A stretch of DNA of 64,000 nt from Paenibacillus sp. HWE-109 (GTDB lineage: Bacteria; Bacillota; Bacilli; Paenibacillales; NBRC-103111): positions 8,760,501 to 8,824,500 of the forward strand of contig NZ_CP091881.1 of the NCBI RefSeq assembly GCF_022163125.1, written 5' to 3'. Each line of letters begins with the position of its first letter. The first letter of the stretch is position 1. The notes below the pieces were generated by a model, which saw only the letters and a list, made by a program, of their open reading frames with translations, ran no database searches and was not told the DNA's origin. Made by a program: the position numbers and the translations under genes. This document shows positions 26,468 to 34,075 of this stretch, one piece after another.

Positions 26468-28741
26468 ATGACGACATATTTTCACGATATCGAAAGCATC
26501 TCTGCCCGTTTGGGAAATGATGACAGAGCGACCTTGCAGGTGCTTGCTGATCGCTATATGGGGGCAAATCCCCCGATTCCTTTTGCATTTCGCACATTTT
26601 ATCGCTCTGGTATCTTGCAGAATGAGCATGGCCTGTTCGATCTGAACTTGGGCAACAGATTTCCGGAAGCCAGACCTGGTCAGTACGCTTATGCGTATGG
26701 GCTGGTTTGGAGTGATGGGGAACGCAATTTGGATGTGCTGCTGCAATGTTTAGGACCGATTCATTTGTATTTAAATGACGAGCTTGCGTACCGTTCCAAT
26801 GTTATTGATGAAATTAAACCAGACGCTAGCGTAAAACTCAATTTTAATTTCGTCAAAGGCTGGAATCGTCTATTTATTAAAGCCAAACACACCGCCGCCG
26901 GTTTCGGCTGTCTGTTTGGATCAGATGAAGCCAAGGTAAGGATTCTCAATGTGTTGGCTCCCTTCGCTGAGAGGCAGGGGCAAGCCGGGTGGGTTTACTC
27001 GCTACCAGTGGACGGGGATCTATTCGAGAATGCTCAACTGCCTGATGCCTTGGCTTCAGAGCAGCAGGATGCGATAAGCTGGCTGCCGCAGACCGAGTGG
27101 AGCGCGAGCGAGCTTGCGCTGCCCATCGGCGAGCGCTTATTTGGTGTGCAGCCTGGCAAGCAGCTCTATGGTTGGACGAAGCTGAACCAAACCAGCTATC
27201 GGAGCGAGTTGTGTGTGTTTGAAGGCAGCTCGGCAGGTCCGCTAACTCTATGGGTGAATGGCTTGCAGGTGCTGGAAGTGACCGGGGAAGGGGACATCTT
27301 CCGAGCGGAAGTGATGTTGCAACCGGGCAAACATGATCTCGTTATCCGGAGCAGAAGCGGGAATCAAGCATGGGGTTGGACCATGAGTGCAAGTATAGCT
27401 GGAGAAACGATGCCTTTGGCTGCTCCTCTCAGGGTTCACGGTTCGGATAAATCGTGGTTGTACTTAGGACCACTAGATAATAAAGTGGAGTTGCGCTATA
27501 CAGATTTAGTACGTACGGATCAGCTGTATGCGACTAGTTTGGATGCTGACGATATGGCTTATTGGCGGTTGGACCAGCCAGAAGCTTGGATTCGTCCTTA
27601 TTATGAGAATGCCATGCTGAGCAATAAATGGACGGTCGGTAATGTGACCAATTATGCCCGCTGGGATTATCCGCTAGGGGTCACGATCTATGGCTTGCTG
27701 CAAGCAGGGCGCTTGCTTGAGCGACCGGATTTGATCCGTTATGCGCGTGATCATGTCCAAAGTTGTACCCGCATGTTCAACTACTCGCTGTGGGACCGTG
27801 AGCAGTATGGGTTTCCAGCGATTAACCAGCAGTTGGTCATGATGAAGATGCTGGACAACTGCGGTTCCTTTGGTTCAGCGATGTTGGAAGCTTACCAAGA
27901 GGAGCAGGATCCAGGTTTCTTGTTGATTGCAGAGCGGATCGCGGATTTCATCCTTCACCGGCTGGAACGGAAGGAAGACGGCGCCTTCTACCGCATTTGC
28001 CAAGGCGAATATGCGGAAAACACGATGTGGGCCGATGACTTGTACATGAGCACGCCGTTTCTATGCCGCTATGCCGGGATAACAGGCAGCCATGCAGCTT
28101 TGGATGAAGCCGCCAAACAGTTTCTTTTATTCCGCAAATACTTGTTCATGCCGGAACAGCGGATCATGTCCCATGTGTATGATTTCAAATATCAAATGGC
28201 AACCGGGATTCCATGGGGACGCGGAAATGGGTGGACACTGTTCTCATTGACAGAGGTGCTGGAGGTTCTGCCAAGTGATCATCCGGATCGTCCCGCACTG
28301 CTGGATTTCTTCAACGAACTGTGCAGCGGTTACGTGGAATTGCAGGCAGAGAGCGGCCTTTGGCATCAGGTACTCAATGATCCGGATGCCTATGAAGAAG
28401 CTTCTTGTACGGCGATGTTTACGTACAGTTTTGCGCGTGGCGTGCGTTTTGGTTGGTTGAAGCAGCCTGGGCGATATCTCGCATCGGCGTTGCTGGCATG
28501 GCACGGTTTAACCCGCAAGGCTATCGATGGTCAAGGGAACGTGCATGGCGTTTGCAGCGGATCGCGTTATGCGTTTACTCCGGATTATTATAAAAAGGAT
28601 CTGCTCACCGTAACCAATGACAATCATGGCGTCGGTATTATGATGCTGGCAGGTGCTGAGGTTATGAAGTTAAAGAATTGGCTTGGACAGCAGGAGCAGG
28701 CTGTGCCTAGATCCGTCTCGGCTGACCGCACAGGGCATTAG
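26468..28741 (+). CDS. Glycoside hydrolase family 105-like unsaturated glucuronyl/galacturonyl hydrolase with N-terminal extension
   Basis: A 757-residue protein. The C-terminal about 370 residues match the GH88/GH105 barrel that removes 4,5-unsaturated uronic acids from lyase products: NYARWDYPLGVT, MWADDLYMSTPFLCRY (catalytic Asp region, about residues 520-535), WGRGNGWTLFSL and WHQVLNDPDAYEEASCTAMF. The first about 380 residues form a beta-rich accessory region that is unusual for GH105, which is normally near 370 aa. No signal peptide, so it acts inside the cell on imported oligosaccharides. The last dozen codons (after about 28700) are in DNA that in another frame encodes an MgtC fragment, so the native C-terminus has probably been replaced. 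GGGGGGAAGG ribosome site. Confidence 0.88.
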   Translation: MTTYFHDIESISARLGNDDRATLQVLADRYMGANPPIPFAFRTFYRSGILQNEHGLFDLNLGNRFPEARPGQYAYAYGLVWSDGERNLDVLLQCLGPIHLYLNDELAYRSNVIDEIKPDASVKLNFNFVKGWNRLFIKAKHTAAGFGCLFGSDEAKVRILNVLAPFAERQGQAGWVYSLPVDGDLFENAQLPDALASEQQDAISWLPQTEWSASELALPIGERLFGVQPGKQLYGWTKLNQTSYRSELCVFEGSSAGPLTLWVNGLQVLEVTGEGDIFRAEVMLQPGKHDLVIRSRSGNQAWGWTMSASIAGETMPLAAPLRVHGSDKSWLYLGPLDNKVELRYTDLVRTDQLYATSLDADDMAYWRLDQPEAWIRPYYENAMLSNKWTVGNVTNYARWDYPLGVTIYGLLQAGRLLERPDLIRYARDHVQSCTRMFNYSLWDREQYGFPAINQQLVMMKMLDNCGSFGSAMLEAYQEEQDPGFLLIAERIADFILHRLERKEDGAFYRICQGEYAENTMWADDLYMSTPFLCRYAGITGSHAALDEAAKQFLLFRKYLFMPEQRIMSHVYDFKYQMATGIPWGRGNGWTLFSLTEVLEVLPSDHPDRPALLDFFNELCSGYVELQAESGLWHQVLNDPDAYEEASCTAMFTYSFARGVRFGWLKQPGRYLASALLAWHGLTRKAIDGQGNVHGVCSGSRYAFTPDYYKKDLLTVTNDNHGVGIMMLAGAEVMKLKNWLGQQEQAVPRSVSADRTGH

Positions 28742-28860
28742 CGGCATTGGCGTTCTGGGAGCAGGCGCGATTCTGCGCAGGCGGCAATGTCATCAAAGGG
28801 CTGACGACCGCAGCGTCGGTCTGGGTCGTCGCCGCAAATCAGCCCGAGCGTTGGCGCTGA
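28701..28860 (+). pseudogene. Relic of an MgtC/SapB-family gene
   Basis: From about 28709 the sequence reads DPSRLTAQGISGIGVLGAG and then AILR. After a one-base frame change it continues GNVIKGLTTAASVWVVAA and stops at TGA 28858-28860. This is the most conserved core of MgtC-type membrane proteins (SGIGFLGAG, GLTTAAxLWxxA). Both ends are missing and the two halves are out of frame. The start of the relic overlaps the 3' end of the GH105 gene in a different frame, showing a recombination junction between about 28690 and 28709. Confidence 0.8.
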
Positions 28861-28917
28861 CTTCACTGAACAGGGCATTCAGATTTCGAATCTGAAAAAT
28901 GATGCCCGGTAGTGAAG
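28861..28917. repeat. 57-bp imperfect palindrome
   Basis: CTTCACT (28861-28867) pairs with AGTGAAG (28911-28917); inside, GGGCAT pairs with ATGATGCCC and CAGATT with AATCTG around a short TCG loop. There is no T-run after it, so it is not a standard terminator. The following stretch to about 29140 contains no gene I can support. Confidence 0.6.
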
Positions 28918-29142
28918 CTTTAACTGGAGAAGGGCATCTGCCGCTCATGCACGTCCGTGTCAGTGTGAAGGCTTAGCAGCCGGAGAAGCTGATAGCCGGC
29001 GGCGTATGAGCAGGTTGCCGCGCTGCATACTGTGGTTTGGGTCGAAATTTCTTCACAAAGTGGCGGGCACGAGCAAGGGCAGCTATACGGTTGAAGCTGC
29101 GGTTTGATGAGGTGCTGCGTTAGGAGTAGGTACGATTGGCAA

Positions 29143-29475
29143 TGAGTAGATAAGAGTAGATAAGAGTGGATAAGAGTAGCCAAGAGTAGATAAGCGGATA
29201 AAGAGTAGATAAGAGTGGATAAGAGTAGCTAAGAGTAGATAAGCGGATAAAGAGTAGATAAGCGTGGATAAAGAGTAGCCAAGAGTAGATAAGCGGATAA
29301 AGAGTAGATAAGAGCGGATAAGAGTAGCCAAGAGTAGATAAGCGGATAAAGAGTAGATAAGAGTAGCCAAGAGTAGATAAGCGGATAAAAAGTAGATAAG
29401 AGTGGATAAGAGTGGATAAGAGTGGATAAGAGTGGATAAGAGTAGATAAGCGCTTAAAGAGTAGCCAAGAGAAGA
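29143..29475. repeat. Minisatellite of 10-bp units (GATAAGAGTR)
   Basis: About 330 bp made almost only of GATAAGAGTA, GATAAGAGTG, GCCAAGAGTA and GATAAGCG/GATAAAGAGTA units. A higher-order unit of about 40-50 bp (AGCCAAGAGTAGATAAGCGG) occurs five times between 29177 and 29390. Four perfect tandem AGTGGATAAG decamers occupy 29401-29440. Open frames on the minus strand across it read as low-complexity Leu/Ser/Tyr repeats and are not credible genes. Confidence 0.9.
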
Positions 29476-29486
29476 TCTGATTCAGA

Positions 29487-29558
29487 GCAGATAGAAGCCT
29501 TTGAAGGCTCTTATCTGCACTAAAAGCAGCCATCTTGAAGAAATAAGAGCCTTTCAGG
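29487..29558. repeat. Repeat family C unit, left half, split by IS66
   Basis: The stretch from GCAGATAGAAGCCTTTGAAG to AAATAAGAGCCTTTCAGG is continued on the other side of the IS element at 31099. Joined, the two pieces match the intact unit at about 31140-31245. The internal GATAGAAGCCTTTGAAGGCTC hairpin also occurs at 2755-3060. Its last eight bases are the IS66 target duplication. Confidence 0.8.
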
Positions 29559-31090
29559 GTTACTACTTACCTTCTTCCAAACGCGGAAAACGAAACTCCC
29601 CACGAAAAGTAACAATAAGCGTCGAGAGTACAGGTAAATTTTGTTTACGAAGGGTTGAAATGAAGCCGCGCGCGCGGGCGAACTGATGAGCCCCGTCCCA
29701 GGTACGGAATAAGCCGGAGACTTTGGCTTTGACCTTGGCCATCCGCAAGTCTCGTTCGGCGACATTGTTGTCAAAAGGAACACGGACATCTTGAATAAAC
29801 CGGAGAATCGGTTCCTTGTGACGACGGAAACGTTCACCCAGATTGGCCGATTTACTTTTGCTTTGCCTGCCTTGCGGTCCGGTTTTGGCTTTGGTACGCC
29901 CTTGATTCCATTCCAGCTCGCCCTGCTGCAGGATGTCATCGTACCAATTCTCTAGCCATTTAACCGTACTCGGAGCTAAGCAGCACAAGACTTTACGGGC
30001 GGCTAGCGTGAGACGCCAGGCTACTTGTAGCAAGCGTTTCATCTGCACGGCCCACTGGTGATGATCATAATCGGCGATTCCTTGGCATTCCCGCAGTAAG
30101 TGCGCATTGCATAAGGCATGCTGGAACGTGTATTTTTCTTTAAAATACGGCCCGTTGCAGTCATGCACTAGAATGCCCGAGTAAGCCGGCAGCAGACCGA
30201 TGGCATCAAAAGCGAGGGTGCCCCGGTTTTCGTGAACCGCCTGGAACGTCCAGTCCACATTAGAGAGGGTGTGCAGCCATCGCTGTTTGCCATCGACGTG
30301 AATGCCGGTTTCATCAGCGTGCAAAACATCGGCATTCAGCAGGTTTTGGCGAATTTGTTCCTCATAGGGACCTAGCTGCTTGTGCGATTTCTTCAAATGG
30401 GCGATGACCGTAGCCTCGCTCAGCGAATGCCCGGTCAGGTCCGCAAACATCTCGCTCACCCTTTTCAGTGGAATCATATGGTACGCACTCACATACACGA
30501 TCCAGCCCGTAACACCAGCTCCATATTGGACAGAGGCGCTGACATGCGACGGAAAAGCAGCCTGATGAACCCCGCTACACTGCGGGCAGCAGCTCGTATG
30601 AGCGCGAAACTCGGTTGTCTGGATGCGTGGTTCAGGCAGATCGATCTGCTGACGCCGGTCGTAGCCTATACAGTTCTCCTGGTCCATTGGAGCATGACAC
30701 GCAGGGCAGGTAGTTAGGCAAAAGTCGAGGATGGCATCCGGATCATCCACCATACTAAGTGTGTGTCCTTCATGACCTAGGGGTGCTCCCTTTTTGCCAC
30801 CAGCGATGCGGGAGTTTGCGGGCTTACGAAACCCGTCACTTGAAGGCGGCTTGCTACTATTCTTGCTGTTAAGCCCTAGCTGGCGCTCCAACTCGGCTAC
30901 TCTGTTTTCCAGTTCAGTGATCCGTTCTAGCAGTTTCGTAATGACCTTCTCGATTTGATCTGGACTACTGTGGCTAATTTGTTTGATTTCTTCGAGGCTC
31001 ATTTTCATCCTGATCCCTCTTCTCCATTAAATTCGTTAAGTATTCTTAACCAATTTTTAGGGGTTTGAATAAGGGGACCTAAGTAGTAAC
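29559..31090 (-). mobile_element. IS66-family insertion sequence (ISBst12-like, single transposase)
   Basis: A 1532-bp element bounded by the terminal inverted repeat GTTACTACTTA at both ends (29559 onward, and 31090 backward). It is flanked by an exact 8-bp target duplication CTTTCAGG at 29551-29558 and 31091-31098. Eight-base duplications are characteristic of IS66. It encodes only the large transposase, without the small tnpA/tnpB genes, as in the ISBst12 subgroup. The target was a copy of the family C repeat. Confidence 0.95.
29563..31008 (-). CDS. tnpC: IS66-family transposase
   Basis: A 481-residue DDE transposase. It has an N-terminal leucine-zipper-like coiled coil (residues about 20-45, ITELENRVAELERQLG), the NSKNSSKPPSSDG motif (48-59), a zinc finger (CPAC at 101-104 and CPQC at 141-144), catalytic D232 in LHADETG, D283 in VHDCNG and the glutamate of NNVAERDLRM. 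The frame is intact and termini plus target duplication are perfect, so the element may still be mobile. The stop lies only 4 bp from the left end of the element. Confidence 0.95.
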   Translation of the reverse strand: MKMSLEEIKQISHSSPDQIEKVITKLLERITELENRVAELERQLGLNSKNSSKPPSSDGFRKPANSRIAGGKKGAPLGHEGHTLSMVDDPDAILDFCLTTCPACHAPMDQENCIGYDRRQQIDLPEPRIQTTEFRAHTSCCPQCSGVHQAAFPSHVSASVQYGAGVTGWIVYVSAYHMIPLKRVSEMFADLTGHSLSEATVIAHLKKSHKQLGPYEEQIRQNLLNADVLHADETGIHVDGKQRWLHTLSNVDWTFQAVHENRGTLAFDAIGLLPAYSGILVHDCNGPYFKEKYTFQHALCNAHLLRECQGIADYDHHQWAVQMKRLLQVAWRLTLAARKVLCCLAPSTVKWLENWYDDILQQGELEWNQGRTKAKTGPQGRQSKSKSANLGERFRRHKEPILRFIQDVRVPFDNNVAERDLRMAKVKAKVSGLFRTWDGAHQFARARGFISTLRKQNLPVLSTLIVTFRGEFRFPRLEEGK

Positions 31091-31250
31091 CTTTCAGGAC
31101 TCTTATGTGTCTCACTTACGGGGGATTAGCCCCATTGTGAGCAGATAAGAGCCTCTGAAGGCTCTTATCTGCATAAAAGGCAGCCATTTTGAAGAAATAC
31201 GAGCCTTTCAAGGCTCTTATTTGCCTCGCTTACGGGGACAGGAATCTACC
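31091..31250. repeat. Repeat family C unit: right half of the split copy plus an intact copy
   Basis: The right half of the interrupted unit (31099-31138, ACTCTTATGTG to GGGGGATTAGCCCC) is followed by an intact 112-bp copy starting GCAGATAAGAGCCTCTGAAG at 31140. Both carry AAGAAATAxGAGCCTTTC and CTTACGGGG. Removing the IS and one duplication restores a clean 112-bp tandem. Confidence 0.75.
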
Positions 31251-31584
31251 CCACTGTAAGCATGTAACACTTTCGACAAAGTCAATGAACAAACCTCGAG
31301 GCAAACCTCCTTACGAACTCAATAACCTTTATTTGAGCAAAATAGTTCATTTGGAAAATCTAACGAATTCCAGAATTGTTACTTCAAGCAAATCATCACC
31401 ATTCCACCTATAAACTACTCAATAACGCCAATAAAGTTCATTAGTTCGCAAAAGTAGCCTTTTTCTGGTCTATAAGCATCATACAGTTCGTTGAGTGACA
31501 GATTGCTTAGTCGGCGGGTTGGGGGACAGGGACCTGATGCTCGGATGTCACTTGTCTGCGAGTTATCTCAGCCACAGAAAGCGA
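31251..31584. other. Intergenic stretch with no recognisable feature
   Basis: AT-rich sequence between the repeat and the kinase relic. I see no ribosome site with a credible frame, no hairpin followed by T residues and no repeat shared with the rest of the window. Confidence 0.5.
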
Positions 31585-31845
31585 CAGCTGTCAGTGTTGT
31601 TAAATATAGTGCTCCATAATTGAGGTGAGAGAAGAAGCGGACTCGATTCATTTCATCGTAAGGGATAACGGCAAGGGCATGGAGGCGCGAGGCAGGTTGA
31701 TCTCCTTGCCTCAGACAATGGCGGGTACGGCCTGCGTAATGTGCAGGAGCGTATACAGCTTCATTTTGGCAGCGAATATGGGATTCGCATCGAAAGTGAA
31801 GCGGGTGTTGGAACCAAGGTGCATGTGGTCATACCCAAGGTGTGA
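31585..31845 (+). pseudogene. Relic of a YesM-like histidine kinase, C-terminal end
   Basis: From 31619 one frame reads IEVREEADSIHFIVRDNGKG followed by MEAR, the N/G1 region of the ATPase domain. After a frame change near 31720 another frame reads GYGLRNVQERIQLHFGSEYG followed by a T-K-V-H-V-V-I-P ending and stops at TGA 31843-31845. This is the standard end of YesM-type kinases (compare GSYGLYNVNERI in the kinase at 43853). A degraded LLNIVLH just before (about 31590) may be the N-box. The first 85 percent of the gene and any promoter are gone. Confidence 0.8.
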
Positions 31846-31883
31846 AAAAAAACCAGCTAAACCCAATAGGGTCGCTGGTTTTT
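31845..31883. terminator. Bidirectional terminator
   Basis: AAAAACCAGC and GCTGGTTTTT enclose an inner ACCC/GGGT stem with an AATA loop. A-run and T-run on the two sides allow it to work for the kinase relic on the plus strand and the siderophore-binding protein gene on the minus strand. Confidence 0.85.
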
Positions 31884-31891
31884 CTTATAGC

Positions 31892-32875
31892 CTACTTCTG
31901 AACGCCGTAGATTTTGTAAAGCTCATCCACCATTAGGTTAGCTGCGCGCACGCCACCTGCTGTATTGAAGATAGCATCGCTAACTTGAACCGCTTTGCCT
32001 TTCTTCACAACAGGAAGGTTCTGCCAGAGCGGATCTTTCATGAATTCTTCCGCTTGCTTGTTGCCTTTACCGTCTCCGGTTTCATACGTGAAATAAAGCA
32101 TCATGTCAGCATCCACTTCTGGAATGCGTTCTTTGGTAATTTCTTCTACGAACGTATCTTTATAATTGGTTGCTGGACGAGCAATGCCGATTTGTTTGAA
32201 AATAATGCCTGTGAACGTATCAGAGAGGTAAATACGTGTTCTGCCGCCCATGAAACGAACAACCGATACTTTCTCTTGCAGCTTAGGACCAGCTTTTTGT
32301 TTGAAATCCTCAATTTTTTTATCGAAATCAGCAATGACTTTCACGCCTTCTGTTTTCTTGTTCAAGGCATCGGCGTACAGTGAGAAGTTGGCTTTCCACT
32401 CGCCTCTAAGCGTTTCGGAGAAAACTGTTGGCGCGATGGCTTTCAACTGATCATAAATTTTCTCTTGACGCAGTTTGTTACCGATAATCAAGTCTGGCTT
32501 AAGACCGGCAATCAACTCGACGTTAGGCTGTGATTCTTCGCCCAGCACGGTGACGCCTTCCATATCTGCTTTAATATGATCATACCATGGGTTTCCTGTG
32601 AAAGACTTGACCGCGCCTACAGGCTTAATGCCCAGCGCAAGCAAAGCTTCTGTTCCTTCATTTGTCAGGATAACCACACGTTTGGGAGTTCCTTTAATTT
32701 GTGTTTCACCCATAGCGTGTTTAATTGTGCGTGTTTCTTCTGTGGCTGGTGTTGCTGTTTTGCTGTCTTTGCTTTCTTCAGCCGCTTTTTGGCCGCATCC
32801 TGCAAGAAGTAGAGAAACAGCGAGTGCTGCGGTGATCAATGTTGTAAAACGAGTCTTTCTTCTGTTCGTGAACAT
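31892..32875 (-). CDS. Ferric-siderophore-binding lipoprotein
   Basis: A 327-residue class III (FecB/FhuD-like) substrate-binding protein of an iron ABC importer. The signal peptide ends in LLLAGC, so C27 is lipidated. Then come KRVVILTNEGTEALLALGIKPVGA and PNVELIAGLKPDLIIG, hallmarks of the fold, and the PxWQNLPVVKKGKAVQV end. The start at ATG 32875 is chosen because AGGGGGAT lies 9 bases upstream and it gives a proper signal peptide; the frame is open further upstream but covers the Fur box. It is divergent from the permease genes. The chelated ligand (citrate, hydroxamate or catechol type) cannot be decided. Confidence 0.93.
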   Translation of the reverse strand: MFTNRRKTRFTTLITAALAVSLLLAGCGQKAAEESKDSKTATPATEETRTIKHAMGETQIKGTPKRVVILTNEGTEALLALGIKPVGAVKSFTGNPWYDHIKADMEGVTVLGEESQPNVELIAGLKPDLIIGNKLRQEKIYDQLKAIAPTVFSETLRGEWKANFSLYADALNKKTEGVKVIADFDKKIEDFKQKAGPKLQEKVSVVRFMGGRTRIYLSDTFTGIIFKQIGIARPATNYKDTFVEEITKERIPEVDADMMLYFTYETGDGKGNKQAEEFMKDPLWQNLPVVKKGKAVQVSDAIFNTAGGVRAANLMVDELYKIYGVQK

Positions 32876-32908
32876 GATGTAAGTAATCCCCCTAAAAACG
32901 TTTTCGTT

Positions 32909-33012
32909 GATAATGATTATCATTAACATACTAATATGTAAACGAGCATCTGTCAAGTTCATTGAAAATGATTTTCAACCTCATTGACATCATTCTGGCG
33001 GTCTCCTACAAT
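32909..33012. promoter_or_regulatory. Divergent promoter region with two Fur boxes
   Basis: GATAATGATTATCATTA (32909-32925) lies before the binding-protein gene on the minus strand. TTGAAAATGATTTTCAA (32962-32978), a perfect inverted repeat, lies just upstream of TTGACA (32984-32989) and TACAAT (33007-33012, 17-bp spacer), the promoter of the permease-ATPase operon. Both directions should be repressed by Fur when iron is plentiful. Confidence 0.85.
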
Positions 33013-33064
33013 AATAAAATCGACTTATTCAAATTACTATACATCGTGGGCGGAGTAGATTGGA

Positions 33065-34075
33065 ATGAATACTGGCATTATTACCAAACATTACAAATGG
33101 CTGGGACTAACCGTGCTTTTTATGCTTGTCATTATCGCGATGGCTTGCAGTGTTAGGTTTGGCGTTACGAAAATACCATTGCGAAGCATTGTAGATGCTT
33201 ATACTGCTTTTAATGGATCGAATGAGCATCTGATTATCAAAAGTGCCCGCGTACCTCGCGCGCTGATTGCTGCTACAGTTGGTGCAGCTCTTGCCGTAGC
33301 TGGGGCCTATATGCAGGCTGTTACGCGGAATCCGCTAGCTTCGCCGAGTATTTTCGGGGTGAATGCCGGGGCCGCTTTTTTCATCGTTTGCGCCATTTCC
33401 TGGTTCGGGGATGTTTCACTGATCGCTTTGACGTGGATTGCTTTTCTTGGAGCAGCGGTAAGCGCGGGGGCGGTATACGGGATTGGATCATTAGGAAAAG
33501 ATGGGATGACGCCAATCAAAATTACGCTGGCTGGTTCAGCCATGACGGCTTTTTTCGCTTCTTTAACACAGGGAATTCAATTGACGAGCGGGAAAGTGTT
33601 CGAAGAAACCCTATTCTGGTTAGTCGGATCTGTGGCAGGGCGCGAGTTGAGCATGCTGAATGCGGTGTATCCCTATATGCTTGTGGCGCTTCTGCTATCG
33701 GTTATCATGTCGCGGCATATCAATGTGCTGAGCATGGGTGAAGATGTGGCAACTGGTTTGGGGCAAAATACTGCTTATATCAAGGCCATTGCAGCCTTCA
33801 TTATTGTCATTCTAGCCGGAGGCTCCGTTGCTGTTGCAGGGCCGATCGCTTTTGTTGGCATCATTATTCCGCATATTTCAAGATATTTGGTCGGCATGGA
33901 CTATCGCTGGATTATTCCTTATAGTGCTGTGCTTGGGGCCTTGCTGCTGCTTACTGCGGATATCGGCGCGCGCTTCATTGTCATGCCTAAGGAAGTTCCG
34001 GTTGGCGTGATGACAGCGATCATTGGCGTGCCTTTCTTCGTGTATATCGCGCGCAAAGGAGGCGAAACCAAATGA
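33065..34075 (+). CDS. Ferric-siderophore ABC transporter permease, FecCD family
   Basis: A 336-residue permease with about nine membrane segments. Family hallmarks: RVPRALIAATVGAALAVAGAYMQAVTRNPLASPSIFGVNAGA near residues 60-105, and GPIAFVGIIIPHISRYLVGMDYR at about 255-280, which includes the segment that contacts the ATPase. It pairs with the next permease, whose start overlaps its stop by 4 bp (ATGA). Preceded by a strong promoter with a Fur box. Confidence 0.94.
   Translation: MNTGIITKHYKWLGLTVLFMLVIIAMACSVRFGVTKIPLRSIVDAYTAFNGSNEHLIIKSARVPRALIAATVGAALAVAGAYMQAVTRNPLASPSIFGVNAGAAFFIVCAISWFGDVSLIALTWIAFLGAAVSAGAVYGIGSLGKDGMTPIKITLAGSAMTAFFASLTQGIQLTSGKVFEETLFWLVGSVAGRELSMLNAVYPYMLVALLLSVIMSRHINVLSMGEDVATGLGQNTAYIKAIAAFIIVILAGGSVAVAGPIAFVGIIIPHISRYLVGMDYRWIIPYSAVLGALLLLTADIGARFIVMPKEVPVGVMTAIIGVPFFVYIARKGGETK

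Noticed and set aside
29040..29110. GTSKGSYTVEAAV reading as a TadE-like pilin relic
   Set aside because: Only 13 residues match the motif, with stops right after; too short to separate from chance.
29083..29533. Overlapping minus-strand open frames of 95-137 codons with repeated YLLFIRLSTL-type peptides
   Set aside because: They are translations of the 10-bp minisatellite; low complexity, no ribosome site, and several frames are equally open.
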